Below, piece after piece: positions 1-8,241 of a stretch of 64,000 nt of DNA. The DNA lies in NCBI RefSeq assembly GCF_947539375.1, contig NZ_OX443569.1, positions 372,001 to 436,000 of the forward strand. The letters run 5' to 3'. The position numbers were made by a program, and so were the translations under genes. The notes under the pieces were generated by a model. The model saw only the letters and a program-made list of their open reading frames with translations, had not been told where the DNA came from and did no database searches. This DNA comes from Lactobacillus isalae (GTDB lineage: Bacteria; Bacillota; Bacilli; Lactobacillales; Lactobacillaceae). Positions within the stretch are counted from its first letter, which is position 1. Each line of letters begins with the position of its first letter.

Positions 1-1163
1 CTCAATGGATGGATCAAACGGGTTTAACACGTTTTTGGAATCAAGCCTATAATGCTTCATTTGGGATTGTTGCAGTTTTTGCTGTAGTTGGGATTGCCTA
101 CACTTGGGCTAAGAATGATAAAGTGGACCCGTTACCAGCAGGAATGACTGCATTTGTTGGCTTTTTGATTATTATGAATCCTACTACAGCGGTAATGGAT
201 GGTAGTAAGACAATTATTTCTTCAGCTAAAGCACCTAGTTTATTAAGTGGCTTTATAGATCGTACATGGTTAGGCGGTCAAGGAATGATCGCAGCTATTA
301 TCATTGGTATGATTACAGGGTGGATCTATTCCTGGTTCGTTAAAAATAAGATTACTATTAAGTTGCCAGATCAAGTTCCACCAGCTGTAGCAGGATCATT
401 TGTAGCTTTAATTCCTGCAGCTGTTTTAACGACTCTTTGGCTAGCTGTGTATGCATTCTTTGATAAAGTAGCTGGAACTACACTTACAGAGTGGATTTAC
501 CATACTATTCAGACCCCATTGCAAGGATTATCTGACTCATTTGGTGGAATTTTAATAATGACGCTCTTAGTGCCATTTTTCTGGTTCTTTGGTGTTCATG
601 GCTCAACCTTGGTTGGTGGAATAGTTGGACCAATCTTAAGTGCAAATGCATTACAAAATGCAGCTATTTTCAAAAAATATGGTTATGTAGATGCTGCTCA
701 TGGTGGTCATATTGTTATTCAGGGATTGTTTGATCAGTTTTCAACTGTAACTGGTGCAGGCATGACAATTGGCTTGGTAGTGTTTATGACTTTCTTTGCT
801 AAATCCCAACAAATGAAAGGAATAGGTAAGTTAGCATTGGTACCGGGAATATTTAATATTAATGAACCTGTGCTATTTGGTGTTCCGCTTGTATTGAATC
901 CTTTATTAGCAGTACCATTCTTTATTATGCCGCCTTTGTCTGCTGGTTCGACATATTTATTAATTAAAGCAGGAATATTGCCATATTTGAATGGTGTACA
1001 AGTACCTTGGACGACTCCTCCAGTAATATCTGGATTCTTAATTGGAGGATGGAAAGTAGCTATTTGGCAAGCAATAATTTTGATTGTTAGTTTCTTTTTA
1101 TATTTACCATTTGCCCGTAAATATGACAACATGCTTTATGCACAAGAACAAAGTAAAAAATAA
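1..1163 (+). CDS. PTS sugar transporter EIIC, lactose/cellobiose family (5' end outside window)
   Basis: This is the membrane channel subunit of a phosphotransferase system that imports and phosphorylates a sugar, probably a beta-glucoside or diglucoside. The frame is open to the left edge (a Trp codon directly precedes the first ATG at 9), so the gene is cut. Family EIICs run about 430-450 residues against roughly 385 seen, so some 50-60 N-terminal residues are missing. Around eight to nine hydrophobic segments are visible. Two signature loops of the Lac family are present: FFGVHGSTLVGG near residue 195 and INEPVLFGVPLVLNP near residue 280. A terminator follows 27 bases after the stop. The adjacent ROK kinase gene fits a sugar-use role, but the exact substrate cannot be read from the sequence. 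Confidence 0.9.
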   Translation, partial: QWMDQTGLTRFWNQAYNASFGIVAVFAVVGIAYTWAKNDKVDPLPAGMTAFVGFLIIMNPTTAVMDGSKTIISSAKAPSLLSGFIDRTWLGGQGMIAAIIIGMITGWIYSWFVKNKITIKLPDQVPPAVAGSFVALIPAAVLTTLWLAVYAFFDKVAGTTLTEWIYHTIQTPLQGLSDSFGGILIMTLLVPFFWFFGVHGSTLVGGIVGPILSANALQNAAIFKKYGYVDAAHGGHIVIQGLFDQFSTVTGAGMTIGLVVFMTFFAKSQQMKGIGKLALVPGIFNINEPVLFGVPLVLNPLLAVPFFIMPPLSAGSTYLLIKAGILPYLNGVQVPWTTPPVISGFLIGGWKVAIWQAIILIVSFFLYLPFARKYDNMLYAQEQSKK

Positions 1164-1189
1164 GTTTTAATCATTTAGTTGAATATTAG

Positions 1190-1230
1190 AGAGTTCATTA
1201 ATAAGCAAAAACATTAATGGACTCTTTCTA
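1190..1230 (+). terminator. Rho-independent terminator after the EIIC gene
   Basis: A 13-bp stem (arms 1190-1202 and 1213-1225, one G-T pair) with a 10-base loop is followed by a short T-rich stretch. It ends the PTS transcript before the ROK kinase promoter. Confidence 0.75.
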
Positions 1231-1266
1231 TATCAATATCTAACTTAAAAAATGTCAATAAGTGAC

Positions 1267-1295
1267 TTGTTTCATAAATAAATACACCATAAAAT
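1267..1295 (+). promoter_or_regulatory. Promoter of the ROK kinase / AraC genes
   Basis: TTGTTT at 1267-1272, a 17-base spacer and TAAAAT at 1290-1295 form a SigA-type promoter 40 bases upstream of the ROK kinase start. Confidence 0.55.
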
Positions 1296-1301
1296 ATCTT
1301 T

Positions 1302-1316
1302 TGTAAGCGCTAAACA
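1302..1316 (+). promoter_or_regulatory. cre-like site (probable CcpA operator)
   Basis: TGTAAGCGCTAAACA resembles the cre consensus TGWAANCGNTNWCA, with one extra base in the right half. It lies just downstream of the -10 box, where CcpA binding would block initiation. This suggests carbon catabolite repression of the ROK kinase operon. Confidence 0.5.
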
Positions 1317-1334
1317 TTAGAAGAAAGGATAATA

Positions 1335-2240
1335 ATGAAAAAGAATTATTTGAGCATTGATATTGGTGGAACTAACGTAAAATATGCAGAACTTGATAAT
1401 GCAGGAAATATTCTTGAACAAGGCAAAATCAAGACATCACATAATAAAGAACAATTTTTAAAAAATATTGATCAGATTGTAGATAAATATGTCAGGAAGG
1501 GGGTTAAAGGATTAGCTTTTTGTGCGCCAGGAAAAATCGCTCATACTAAAATTCATTTTGGTGGAGCACTTCCTTTTCTTGATGGAATTGATTTTGCGGA
1601 AAGGTATAAAAAATATGGTCTACCAGTTGCAGTAATTAATGATGGTAAAGCTAGCGCCTTAGCAGAGAACTGGCTTGGTAGCTTGAAAGATATGAAAAAT
1701 TGTGCTGCGATTACTTTAGGTACTGGAGTTGGCGGAGGAATAATTGTTAACGGTCAACTTTTAAACGGGGCGCACTTTCAAGCAGGTGAATTAAGTTTCT
1801 TGCAGCTTAATATGAAAGAACCAGGATTTGACGGATTTGCTGGTGGTTATGCTTCGGCTGTACAAATGATCAAGAATGTTAATAAAGCAATTGAGAATGA
1901 TGATGAAACTGATGGGTTAGCTGCCTTTGATGCAATTAATAATGAAGATAAAAATGCGAAGAATATTTTTGATGAGTATTGTAAGAGAATTGCTGCTATT
2001 ATCATTGATATTCAAGCAGTCGTTGATTTAGATGCAATTGCAATTGGTGGCGGTATTTCTGCTCAGCCAATTGTTGTTCAGGGAATTAATCAAGCTTATG
2101 ATGAAGTTTTAGCAGCTAATAAAATAATTAGAGATACTTTTACTCGTCCAAAGATAGTTGAAGCTAAATTTAAGAATGGAGCTAATCTTTACGGTGCTCT
2201 GTATAATCTCTTTATCCGTGTAAATGGCGAAAAATTATAA
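1335..2240 (+). CDS. ROK-family sugar kinase without the zinc motif
   Basis: A ROK (repressor/ORF/kinase) protein of 301 residues, predicted to phosphorylate a sugar or glycoside with ATP in the cytosol. The phosphate-binding motif DIGGT is at residues 9-13, the catalytic Asp sits in NDGKAS near residue 103, and the second ATP motif LGTGVGGG is at 128-135. There is no N-terminal DNA-binding helix-turn-helix, so it is a kinase and not a repressor. The usual zinc-binding CxCGxxGC segment expected after GELS (151-154) is absent, as in some beta-glucoside kinases. A good RBS (AGAAAGGA) precedes the ATG. The stop overlaps the start of the next gene by one base, so the two are translationally coupled. 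The upstream EIIC fits intracellular processing of an imported glycoside, but that is inference. Confidence 0.85.
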   Translation: MKKNYLSIDIGGTNVKYAELDNAGNILEQGKIKTSHNKEQFLKNIDQIVDKYVRKGVKGLAFCAPGKIAHTKIHFGGALPFLDGIDFAERYKKYGLPVAVINDGKASALAENWLGSLKDMKNCAAITLGTGVGGGIIVNGQLLNGAHFQAGELSFLQLNMKEPGFDGFAGGYASAVQMIKNVNKAIENDDETDGLAAFDAINNEDKNAKNIFDEYCKRIAAIIIDIQAVVDLDAIAIGGGISAQPIVVQGINQAYDEVLAANKIIRDTFTRPKIVEAKFKNGANLYGALYNLFIRVNGEKL

Positions 2241-3127
2241 TGACATATGGTAAAAAAATCAAGCAACATGAAATTGTAGTTCCAACTGATCCATTGCCTG
2301 TTTGGTATTTTGTCTTTCATGATAATAATTCCGAAAAATATATTGCCCCACATTGGCATCGCGGAATTGAATTAAGTTATGTTGAAAATGGCAGAATAGA
2401 TGATTTTTTGATCAATAAAAAGCATTATTCTTCAAAATCTGGAACAATTTTGGTAGTAAATACGCAAGAAATTCATAGTATTCATAATTTTAAAAATAAG
2501 GATTCTTTAGCTTTATCGATTATTTTTCCATATGATTATCTTATAAATTTATATCCAGATATTGCGCACCAGATTATTAAGATTAATGATCCAGCTAATT
2601 TTAGTAATGAGCAGAAACTAGCTTATTCTCATCTGCAAGGGTTGCTTGGTCAATTTATTAAAGTTAGTTTTTTAGAAGTTCCAACTAAACATTTAGAACA
2701 GCAGCGTTTAATTGATGAGATTTTATGCTTGCTTTTGACTAATTTTACTGAAGATAAAAAAGATCAAAAGCAGATTAGTGATCGCAAAGCTTATATCATC
2801 AATCGACTGCAATATATTACACAATATGTAAATAACCATTATCAAGAAGAGCTTAATCTAGCTCTTATTGCAAATAAATGTAATATTTCTAAAGAATATT
2901 TAGCACGTTTTTTTAAAAAAGAAATGGAACTCACAGTCGAAACATACATTAATAATGTTAGGGCTGAACATGCTTATAAGGAGTTGAAAAGTCGAAAAAA
3001 GAACCTTACGCAGATTGCCATTGACAATGGTTTTTCTAGCATTAGGACAATGAACCGCGCCTTTGACAAGCTATATGGCCAAAGTGCATCAAAAATGAAG
3101 AAAAATTTAGTGAAAGAGGTCAATTAA
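2240..3127 (+). CDS. AraC-family transcriptional regulator with cupin-like N-terminus
   Basis: A 295-residue regulator. The N-terminal ~100 residues carry a cupin-like ligand-binding pattern (PHWHRGIELSYVENG near residues 35-50). The C-terminal ~100 residues form the two helix-turn-helix motifs of AraC/XylS proteins (ALIANKCNISKEYLARFFKK and, later, LTQIAIDNGFSSIRTMNRAF). It is coupled to the ROK kinase (TAATG overlap) and followed by a terminator. The likely role is a sugar-sensing activator of the neighbouring PTS, kinase or esterase/MFS genes. The effector is unknown. Confidence 0.88.
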   Translation: MTYGKKIKQHEIVVPTDPLPVWYFVFHDNNSEKYIAPHWHRGIELSYVENGRIDDFLINKKHYSSKSGTILVVNTQEIHSIHNFKNKDSLALSIIFPYDYLINLYPDIAHQIIKINDPANFSNEQKLAYSHLQGLLGQFIKVSFLEVPTKHLEQQRLIDEILCLLLTNFTEDKKDQKQISDRKAYIINRLQYITQYVNNHYQEELNLALIANKCNISKEYLARFFKKEMELTVETYINNVRAEHAYKELKSRKKNLTQIAIDNGFSSIRTMNRAFDKLYGQSASKMKKNLVKEVN

Positions 3128-3160
3128 AGCCAATTAATGGTTAAGATTGACCTATTTTTT
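3117..3160 (+). terminator. Terminator overlapping the end of the AraC gene
   Basis: Arms AGGTCAAT (3117-3124) and ATTGACCT (3146-3153), with extra pairing inside, are followed by ATTTTTTG. The left arm lies in the last codons of the AraC gene. Confidence 0.65.
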
Positions 3161-3180
3161 GTATTAATTTTTAGTTATTA

Positions 3181-3194
3181 TGTAAGCGAATTCA
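3181..3194 (+). promoter_or_regulatory. cre-like site upstream of the esterase/MFS pair
   Basis: TGTAAGCGAATTCA matches TGWAANCGNTNWCA at 13 of 14 positions. It abuts a possible -10 (TATTAT, 3176-3181) and lies directly before the esterase RBS, a suitable position for CcpA repression. No good -35 was seen for that -10. Confidence 0.55.
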
Positions 3195-3212
3195 ATGAGA
3201 GAGGGAAATATG

Positions 3213-4112
3213 ATGAAAGATCAAAATATTTTAGAGGCAGTTGAAAAAATGCGTACGGACTGGAAGAAAAATGATGATAAAAGAGATGGCGGATTGCCAC
3301 ATGATATTCCAGAAGTTACGCGCATAAACGACATTCAATATGGTGAAGATCCAAAGTGGAACTTATTAGACTTATATTTACCAAACAATGTTAAAGGGAA
3401 AATTCCTGTCATTATTAATATTCATGGCGGTGGTTGGGTTTATGGAACGAAAGAAACATATCAATTTTATGGTTTAGGGATGGCTAAGAGAGGATTTGCT
3501 TTTGTTAATCCAAACTATAAATTAGGTCCAGAAGTAAAGTTTCCTAAAGAGCTTGACCAAGTAAATGAATATATTCATTGGGTAGCAGACCATGCTGATG
3601 AATATAATCTTGATAAAAATAATGTTTTCTTAGTGGGAGATTCGGCTGGAGGCCAGATGGCAGAACAATATACTGCTATTTTAACTAATCCAGAATATCG
3701 TGAAAAATTTGGCTATAAATTAACGGATTTGAAATTTAGAGCAGTTGCTTTGAACTCTCCAGCTACATTCATGAAGGATCCAGGTATGATGATGGAAGCC
3801 ACTTTAGCTTACTTTGATCCTGAAGTAATGAAAGATTCTAAGAATCAAGATTTAATTAATGTTGAAAAATATATCACTAAAGATTTTTTACCAACTTTTA
3901 TTTCAACAGCTAATGAAGATTTTATCCATGACTGTGCTGTTAGATTAGATGGTTTCCTAAGAGCAAAGGGAGTAGAAGTAATTCAAAAATCCTGGGGAGA
4001 TGAAAAACATCCCGAACCACATGTTTTTTTAATTAATCAAAAAGATGAATTAGCTAAAAAAGCTAATGACGAAGAAGCAGAATTTTTTAGAAAGCATATT
4101 GTTAAAGATTAA
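3213..4112 (+). CDS. Alpha/beta-hydrolase, esterase/lipase-like (HGGGW type)
   Basis: A 299-residue serine hydrolase of the esterase/BD-FAE-like alpha/beta fold. From the chosen start, the oxyanion-hole motif HGGGW is at residues 71-75 and the nucleophile elbow GDSAGG is near 142-147 (Ser144). A C-terminal His in EPHVFLI completes a plausible triad. There is no signal peptide, so it acts inside the cell, probably de-acylating an imported sugar ester or small ester. Three in-frame ATGs exist (3195, 3210, 3213). The GAGAGGG ribosome site lies between the first and second, so 3213 (7-base spacing) or 3210 is the true start. It is followed 25 bases later by the MFS transporter, likely in one transcript under the cre-like site. 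Confidence 0.85.
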   Translation: MKDQNILEAVEKMRTDWKKNDDKRDGGLPHDIPEVTRINDIQYGEDPKWNLLDLYLPNNVKGKIPVIINIHGGGWVYGTKETYQFYGLGMAKRGFAFVNPNYKLGPEVKFPKELDQVNEYIHWVADHADEYNLDKNNVFLVGDSAGGQMAEQYTAILTNPEYREKFGYKLTDLKFRAVALNSPATFMKDPGMMMEATLAYFDPEVMKDSKNQDLINVEKYITKDFLPTFISTANEDFIHDCAVRLDGFLRAKGVEVIQKSWGDEKHPEPHVFLINQKDELAKKANDEEAEFFRKHIVKD

Positions 4113-4137
4113 GTATAAGTAAAATGGGGTAAATAAG

Positions 4138-5328
4138 ATGAAAGAAAAGAATCCGCAAGATCATTTGATCTTTAAAATATCACTGCTATCGATTTCGATT
4201 TTTTTGATGATGGCACCTGCCATTGCTCCAGCTTTACCGTTGATGTATCATGCGTTTCCAGGTGTGGATAGGGCCGGAGTAGAGATGTTATCAACAATTC
4301 CAAATATCGGAATTGTAATTGGATTATTAATTAGTCCATTTTTAATTAAATTAATAGGAGAAAAACCAACCATTCTTACTGGGTTGGTGATAACATTATT
4401 AGCTGGTACTTTTCCGATGTATGCGACTGCTTATACTCCAATTTTAATTTCAAGATTTTTAATTGGTGCAGGTATTGGCTTGTTTAATTCGCTTGCTGTC
4501 AGTTTAATTCCGCAGTTTTATAGCAGTAATGAAGAAAAATTAGCTACAATGGTTGGTTATCAAAATGTAATGGGAAGTTTGGGAGCTGCACTTGCGTCAT
4601 TTTTAATTAGCTGGCTTTTAACCATCTCATGGCATGCAGCCTTTGCAATTTACTTCTTAGTAATTCCTGTTTTGATTTTATTCATTCTCTTTGTTCCACT
4701 TCCTTCATCAAAACAGACAAAGAATAATGTGGCAAAGAAAGCAAAAGAAAAGCAAACAATTAACGGTAAGGTTGTTTTAATTTCAATTTTAATGTTCTTT
4801 ATTTTCTTGTTTTATATGCCAATGAGTTTTAAGATTCCTGCTTTAGTTGTTCAAGAAAAATTAGGAACAGTTAGCGAAGTTTCAGCTTTAACTGGGGTTT
4901 TAAACCTAGTAGGAATTCCAATTGGTGCTTCATTTGGCTTCTTCTTTAAAAAGTTACATGACAAGATCTTTCCACTGGGCTTTAGCTTAGTAGCAATCGG
5001 TTTCTTCTTAATTGCTTTAGCAAGTAACTTTATTATACTAAGTTTAGGATGCTTGATTTTAGGAATTGGTTTTGGGCTCGGCGTTCCATATATGTACAAT
5101 TGGCTTGATTGGTCGGCTCCTGCTAATTCGATTAACTTAGCAACAACGATTGTCTTAGTTTTAGTCAATGTTGGTTGCGCAATTTCACCGATGATTATTA
5201 ATGCAATTAGCTCAAGTGCTAGAACAGGATTATTAATATCCGCAATTTTCTTTACTTGCTTTTCTATTTATGCAGTTTGTCACTATCTAAGAGTTCATAA
5301 GAAACAGAGTATTACTGCTCAAAATTAA
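4138..5328 (+). CDS. MFS transporter, 12 membrane segments
   Basis: A 396-residue major facilitator protein with about twelve hydrophobic helices and a positively charged central loop near residues 196-210 (KQTKNNVAKKAKEKQ), as usual between the two six-helix halves. The pattern ISRFLIGAGIGLFNSLAVSL near residue 105 resembles the motif around helix 4-5 of CynX/NimT-like and drug/metabolite MFS proteins. It sits directly behind the esterase, so import of that enzyme's substrate or export of its product is possible. The substrate is not readable. Confidence 0.85.
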   Translation: MKEKNPQDHLIFKISLLSISIFLMMAPAIAPALPLMYHAFPGVDRAGVEMLSTIPNIGIVIGLLISPFLIKLIGEKPTILTGLVITLLAGTFPMYATAYTPILISRFLIGAGIGLFNSLAVSLIPQFYSSNEEKLATMVGYQNVMGSLGAALASFLISWLLTISWHAAFAIYFLVIPVLILFILFVPLPSSKQTKNNVAKKAKEKQTINGKVVLISILMFFIFLFYMPMSFKIPALVVQEKLGTVSEVSALTGVLNLVGIPIGASFGFFFKKLHDKIFPLGFSLVAIGFFLIALASNFIILSLGCLILGIGFGLGVPYMYNWLDWSAPANSINLATTIVLVLVNVGCAISPMIINAISSSARTGLLISAIFFTCFSIYAVCHYLRVHKKQSITAQN

Positions 5329-5341
5329 ATATTTTGTTAAT

Positions 5342-5373
5342 AAGCGCTGGAAATAAAATCTAGCGCTTTTTTC
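5342..5373 (+). terminator. Terminator after the MFS gene
   Basis: Arms AAGCGCT (5342-5348) and AGCGCTT (5362-5368), with the stem extended inward by three further pairs, followed by six T. Confidence 0.85.
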
Positions 5374-5424
5374 GTATATTAAGTTATAATTAAGCAAAAA
5401 CTCACTTTTATTTGCGAGGGACTT

Positions 5425-7221
5425 ATGAAAAAATTTTTTTACTTAATAATCGAGACGTTAATATTAGTAATTTCGATTATTTTCTTTACTAAACCAGCTT
5501 TAGCTGACGTAGATTACAATATTACGAATGTCGATGTTACTGCTCGCGTTAATCCTAATGGGTCGCTTACAATGGAAAGACGGATTACTTATGATTTTGA
5601 CGATGATGCACATGGTGTTTTTTATCAGCAAAATCTGGCAGAGAATCAAGAATTAAAAAATCCGCAAGTTAGGATTGTTTCTGAGAAAAACTCGCAACCG
5701 GTTTTAGCAAATAATAATCATGAAAATAATACATATGAGTTAAGTCATAGCGATCATGGCTATCGTTTTAAAGTTTGGCATAATGTGAGTGATGGCGATA
5801 AATTTACGGTGATTTATACTTATGAAATTACCAATGCAATTATTAACTGGAAAGATACAGCTGAACTTAATTTTAAAATTATTGGCAATGGCTGGGATAC
5901 AGATCTTGATAATGTACGTGCAGAAGTGATTTTTCCTGGACCGGTTAAAGATTTGAAAGCTTGGGCCCATGGAGATTTGTCTGGACAAATTTCAGTTAAT
6001 CCTGAAAAAGGTAATATTATTATGACGGCTAGCGATGTTAGCGGAGATGAAGGAATCGAAGTTCATAGTATTTTTCCAAATGAAGTGACTAATCAAAATA
6101 AAAATATTAGAACACAAAATCATCGAAATTACGTTCTAGAGCAAGAAGCAAGACTTGCGCGTGAGGCTAATGAGCGTCGTCAAAGAAGTAAGATTCTGGG
6201 TTTAGGGGCTTTGATATTTTCGGGTTTGTTGTCCGTATTAGTTATAATTAGAAGTCTTACTTTAAAAAACTCAGGCGTTAAACCAGAAAAAGAAAAACAA
6301 TTGCCAAGAATTTATGATATTCCTGCTGTTTCACCTGTGATTGCTGAAATTTTAGATATAGATGATAAACCAAGTTCTAAAGCTTTAACTGCTTACTTAA
6401 TGGAATTAGCTGTTCAAAAGAAAATAAAGATTGATCCTGTTAAAGTAAGAAGAAAAACGTATTACGAAATTTCTTTGCTTGATAAAAATATATTAGATTC
6501 CAATTCTTTATTGAAGTATCTATTTGATAATGTTGGTGATGGTCAAAGTTTTACAACTTATAAGCTTAAAAAACACCGATCTTCTAAATTAGGTAAGATT
6601 TTTGCTAAATGGCAAAAAGAGAAAGTTCAAGAAGCAGATCAAGCTGGCTTTTTTGACAAAAAAATTGAGTCAAAAAAGAGCAATAATTTAATCTTGATGA
6701 TTATCTTGCTTGTACTTAGTGGTATTGGAATAGTTGGAGCTTTCTTCTCAAGTGAAGGAACAGCAAGCTTATTTGTAGTAGCTATAATTTTATTAGGACT
6801 AGCGGTAATGCTTGCGATCTATAGCAATCAAAAATTGTCACCGTATACCGCTAAAGGAGCAGAAGAAACAAATAAAGTACGTGGCTTTAAGAAAATGCTT
6901 GATGAAATCGGTAATTTTAAGATGCGTGAAGTGGGAGAACTAGCTTTGTGGGAAGAAATTATGCCATATGCAGTTGCTTTAGGCGTCTCAAAGAAAGTAT
7001 TAAGACAGCTAAAGCTAGAGTTTGCGGATGAAATTGACGATACTAATCTTATCTTCTGGGGAACTTTTTATAGCAATGGTAGAGATGGTTTTGCAAATAA
7101 CTTTAATTCTAGTTTTGATTCAGGAGCTAACTTAAATTCATCTGTTTCTGGTGGTTCAGGTGGTTTTTCAGGTGGATCGTCTGGCGGCTTTGGTGGCGGC
7201 AGCGGTGGAGGAGCTTTTTGA
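5425..7221 (+). CDS. DUF2207-family membrane protein with Gly/Ser-rich tail
   Basis: A 598-residue cell-envelope protein. Residues 1-27 form a signal peptide (hydrophobic stretch ending KPALA). The extracytoplasmic N-terminal half (about 28-240) matches the DUF2207 beta-rich pattern (VTARVNPNGSLTMERRITYDF). A membrane segment follows at about 255-277, then a cytoplasmic region and two more membrane segments near 420-460. The last 35 residues are an almost pure Gly/Ser/Phe tail, typical of this family. The function of the family is unknown. A TATAAT at 5385-5390 may be the -10. The GNAT gene overlaps its end. Confidence 0.88.
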   Translation: MKKFFYLIIETLILVISIIFFTKPALADVDYNITNVDVTARVNPNGSLTMERRITYDFDDDAHGVFYQQNLAENQELKNPQVRIVSEKNSQPVLANNNHENNTYELSHSDHGYRFKVWHNVSDGDKFTVIYTYEITNAIINWKDTAELNFKIIGNGWDTDLDNVRAEVIFPGPVKDLKAWAHGDLSGQISVNPEKGNIIMTASDVSGDEGIEVHSIFPNEVTNQNKNIRTQNHRNYVLEQEARLAREANERRQRSKILGLGALIFSGLLSVLVIIRSLTLKNSGVKPEKEKQLPRIYDIPAVSPVIAEILDIDDKPSSKALTAYLMELAVQKKIKIDPVKVRRKTYYEISLLDKNILDSNSLLKYLFDNVGDGQSFTTYKLKKHRSSKLGKIFAKWQKEKVQEADQAGFFDKKIESKKSNNLILMIILLVLSGIGIVGAFFSSEGTASLFVVAIILLGLAVMLAIYSNQKLSPYTAKGAEETNKVRGFKKMLDEIGNFKMREVGELALWEEIMPYAVALGVSKKVLRQLKLEFADEIDDTNLIFWGTFYSNGRDGFANNFNSSFDSGANLNSSVSGGSGGFSGGSSGGFGGGSGGGAF

Positions 7222-7223
7222 TT

Positions 7224-7676
7224 ATGAGTAAAATAAAGATTAGAGAATATCAAAAAAGTGACTTCAATGATTTATGTGTAATTCACGATCAAGCAAGAAA
7301 ACAAGAATTAGCGGCTGCTAACTTAAAGGCTGCTTTTAAGCCTTTGAAGATCGCGACAATTGAAGAGGATTTATTTTCATATAATATTTATGTGGCAGAG
7401 ACGAAAGAAAAAGTTGTTGGTTTTGTCGCATTTAGTGATGATGAGCTTGCGTGGCTTTATGTAGATCCTAGTTTTCAAAAACAAGGGATTGGAAGTAAGT
7501 TAATTGAATTTTCGTTAACTAAAATGAAGCGACCAGCTTATTTAGAAGTATTAACGGGTAATCCTGCCAAAAATTTATATGTACATAAGGGATTTGAATT
7601 CTTAAAACATGAATCGGGAAAAATGCCAGGAAACGAGGCATTTCATGTTGAAGTAGATTTATTAGCTTATAAATAG
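7224..7676 (+). CDS. GNAT-family N-acetyltransferase
   Basis: A 150-residue acetyltransferase that transfers acetyl from acetyl-CoA to an amine of unknown identity. The acetyl-CoA-binding loop is visible as VDPSFQKQGIGSKLI around residues 78-92. The C-terminal half keeps the beta4-alpha4 pattern LEVLTGNPAKNLYVHKGF. Two starts are possible: a TTG at 7218 and an ATG at 7224. The GGAGGAG at 7207-7213, inside the end of the DUF2207 gene, favours the ATG (10-base spacing against 4). The arrangement suggests translation coupled to the upstream gene. Confidence 0.85.
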   Translation: MSKIKIREYQKSDFNDLCVIHDQARKQELAAANLKAAFKPLKIATIEEDLFSYNIYVAETKEKVVGFVAFSDDELAWLYVDPSFQKQGIGSKLIEFSLTKMKRPAYLEVLTGNPAKNLYVHKGFEFLKHESGKMPGNEAFHVEVDLLAYK

Positions 7677-7684
7677 GATAAAAA

Positions 7685-7738
7685 ATGACAGTTTTAACTG
7701 ATAAAATGTACTGGATTTTCGATCAAGAAGGATTTTAA
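7685..7738 (+). CDS. Possible 17-residue peptide between GNAT and the next gene
   Basis: A short frame with an AGGATAAAAA-type upstream stretch encodes MTVLTDKMYWIFDQEGF and stops two bases before the next ATG. Its spacing fits a leader peptide or the remnant of a longer gene. No family is recognised and it may be chance. Confidence 0.25.
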   Translation: MTVLTDKMYWIFDQEGF

Positions 7739-7740
7739 TT

Positions 7741-8241
7741 ATGCAAAAATTACAATTAAACGTTTCTGTTAGTAAAGAAAATCTTCAAGGATTAAATCAA
7801 ATTGTTCAATTAGATAATTATCGTGATTTAAATGATTATCTTGAAAAAATGCTAATTCAAATTTTTTCAGAACACTATACTAATTTGCCAAACCCTCACG
7901 CCAAATATTGGTTAAAAGGCAATAAACTTATTGAAGAATTAAATGGCAGTATTGTCGATCCAATACCGCCGTTTGCCTCAACTAAATTTATCTTAACTTT
8001 ACATGATCCGCTTTTTAACAATGAATCAATTTTAATGTCAATCCAAGAAGCGTTTGGTACATTATCTTATTGGGATTTAAATCGAATTGTTGACTATTTA
8101 TTAACTAACTTACTAAAAGATGGTAACGAAAAATTTGATATGCCTTTTAATAAAACCGCTAAACTAGCCTGTGGCGATCTTCATTCAGACATTGAATTGG
8201 CGTTAACATTTGCGCAAGCTGGTGACGATGATGACGAATAA
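7741..8241 (+). CDS. Hypothetical protein, 166 residues, acidic C-terminus
   Basis: I do not recognise this protein. It begins with a beta-strand-like stretch (KLQLNVSVSKE) followed by amphipathic helices. It has an aromatic/proline-rich middle (NPHAKYWLKG, PIPPFAST) and ends in a run of acidic residues. No membrane segment or signal peptide is visible. The RBS AAGAAGGA at 7727-7734 is well placed. The next gene starts inside its 3' end (ATG at 8231, 11-base overlap), so the two are coupled. It belongs to a run of unassigned genes (7.7-9.2 kb) upstream of the vitamin B6 genes. Confidence 0.7.
   Translation: MQKLQLNVSVSKENLQGLNQIVQLDNYRDLNDYLEKMLIQIFSEHYTNLPNPHAKYWLKGNKLIEELNGSIVDPIPPFASTKFILTLHDPLFNNESILMSIQEAFGTLSYWDLNRIVDYLLTNLLKDGNEKFDMPFNKTAKLACGDLHSDIELALTFAQAGDDDDE

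Noticed and set aside
734-1132. 132-codon reverse frame inside the EIIC gene
   Set aside because: It is opposite clear EIIC motifs and is not a plausible protein.
7068-7253. Reverse-strand proline-rich frame opposite the DUF2207 tail
   Set aside because: It is the mirror of Gly/Ser codons in the real gene, with no supporting start signals.
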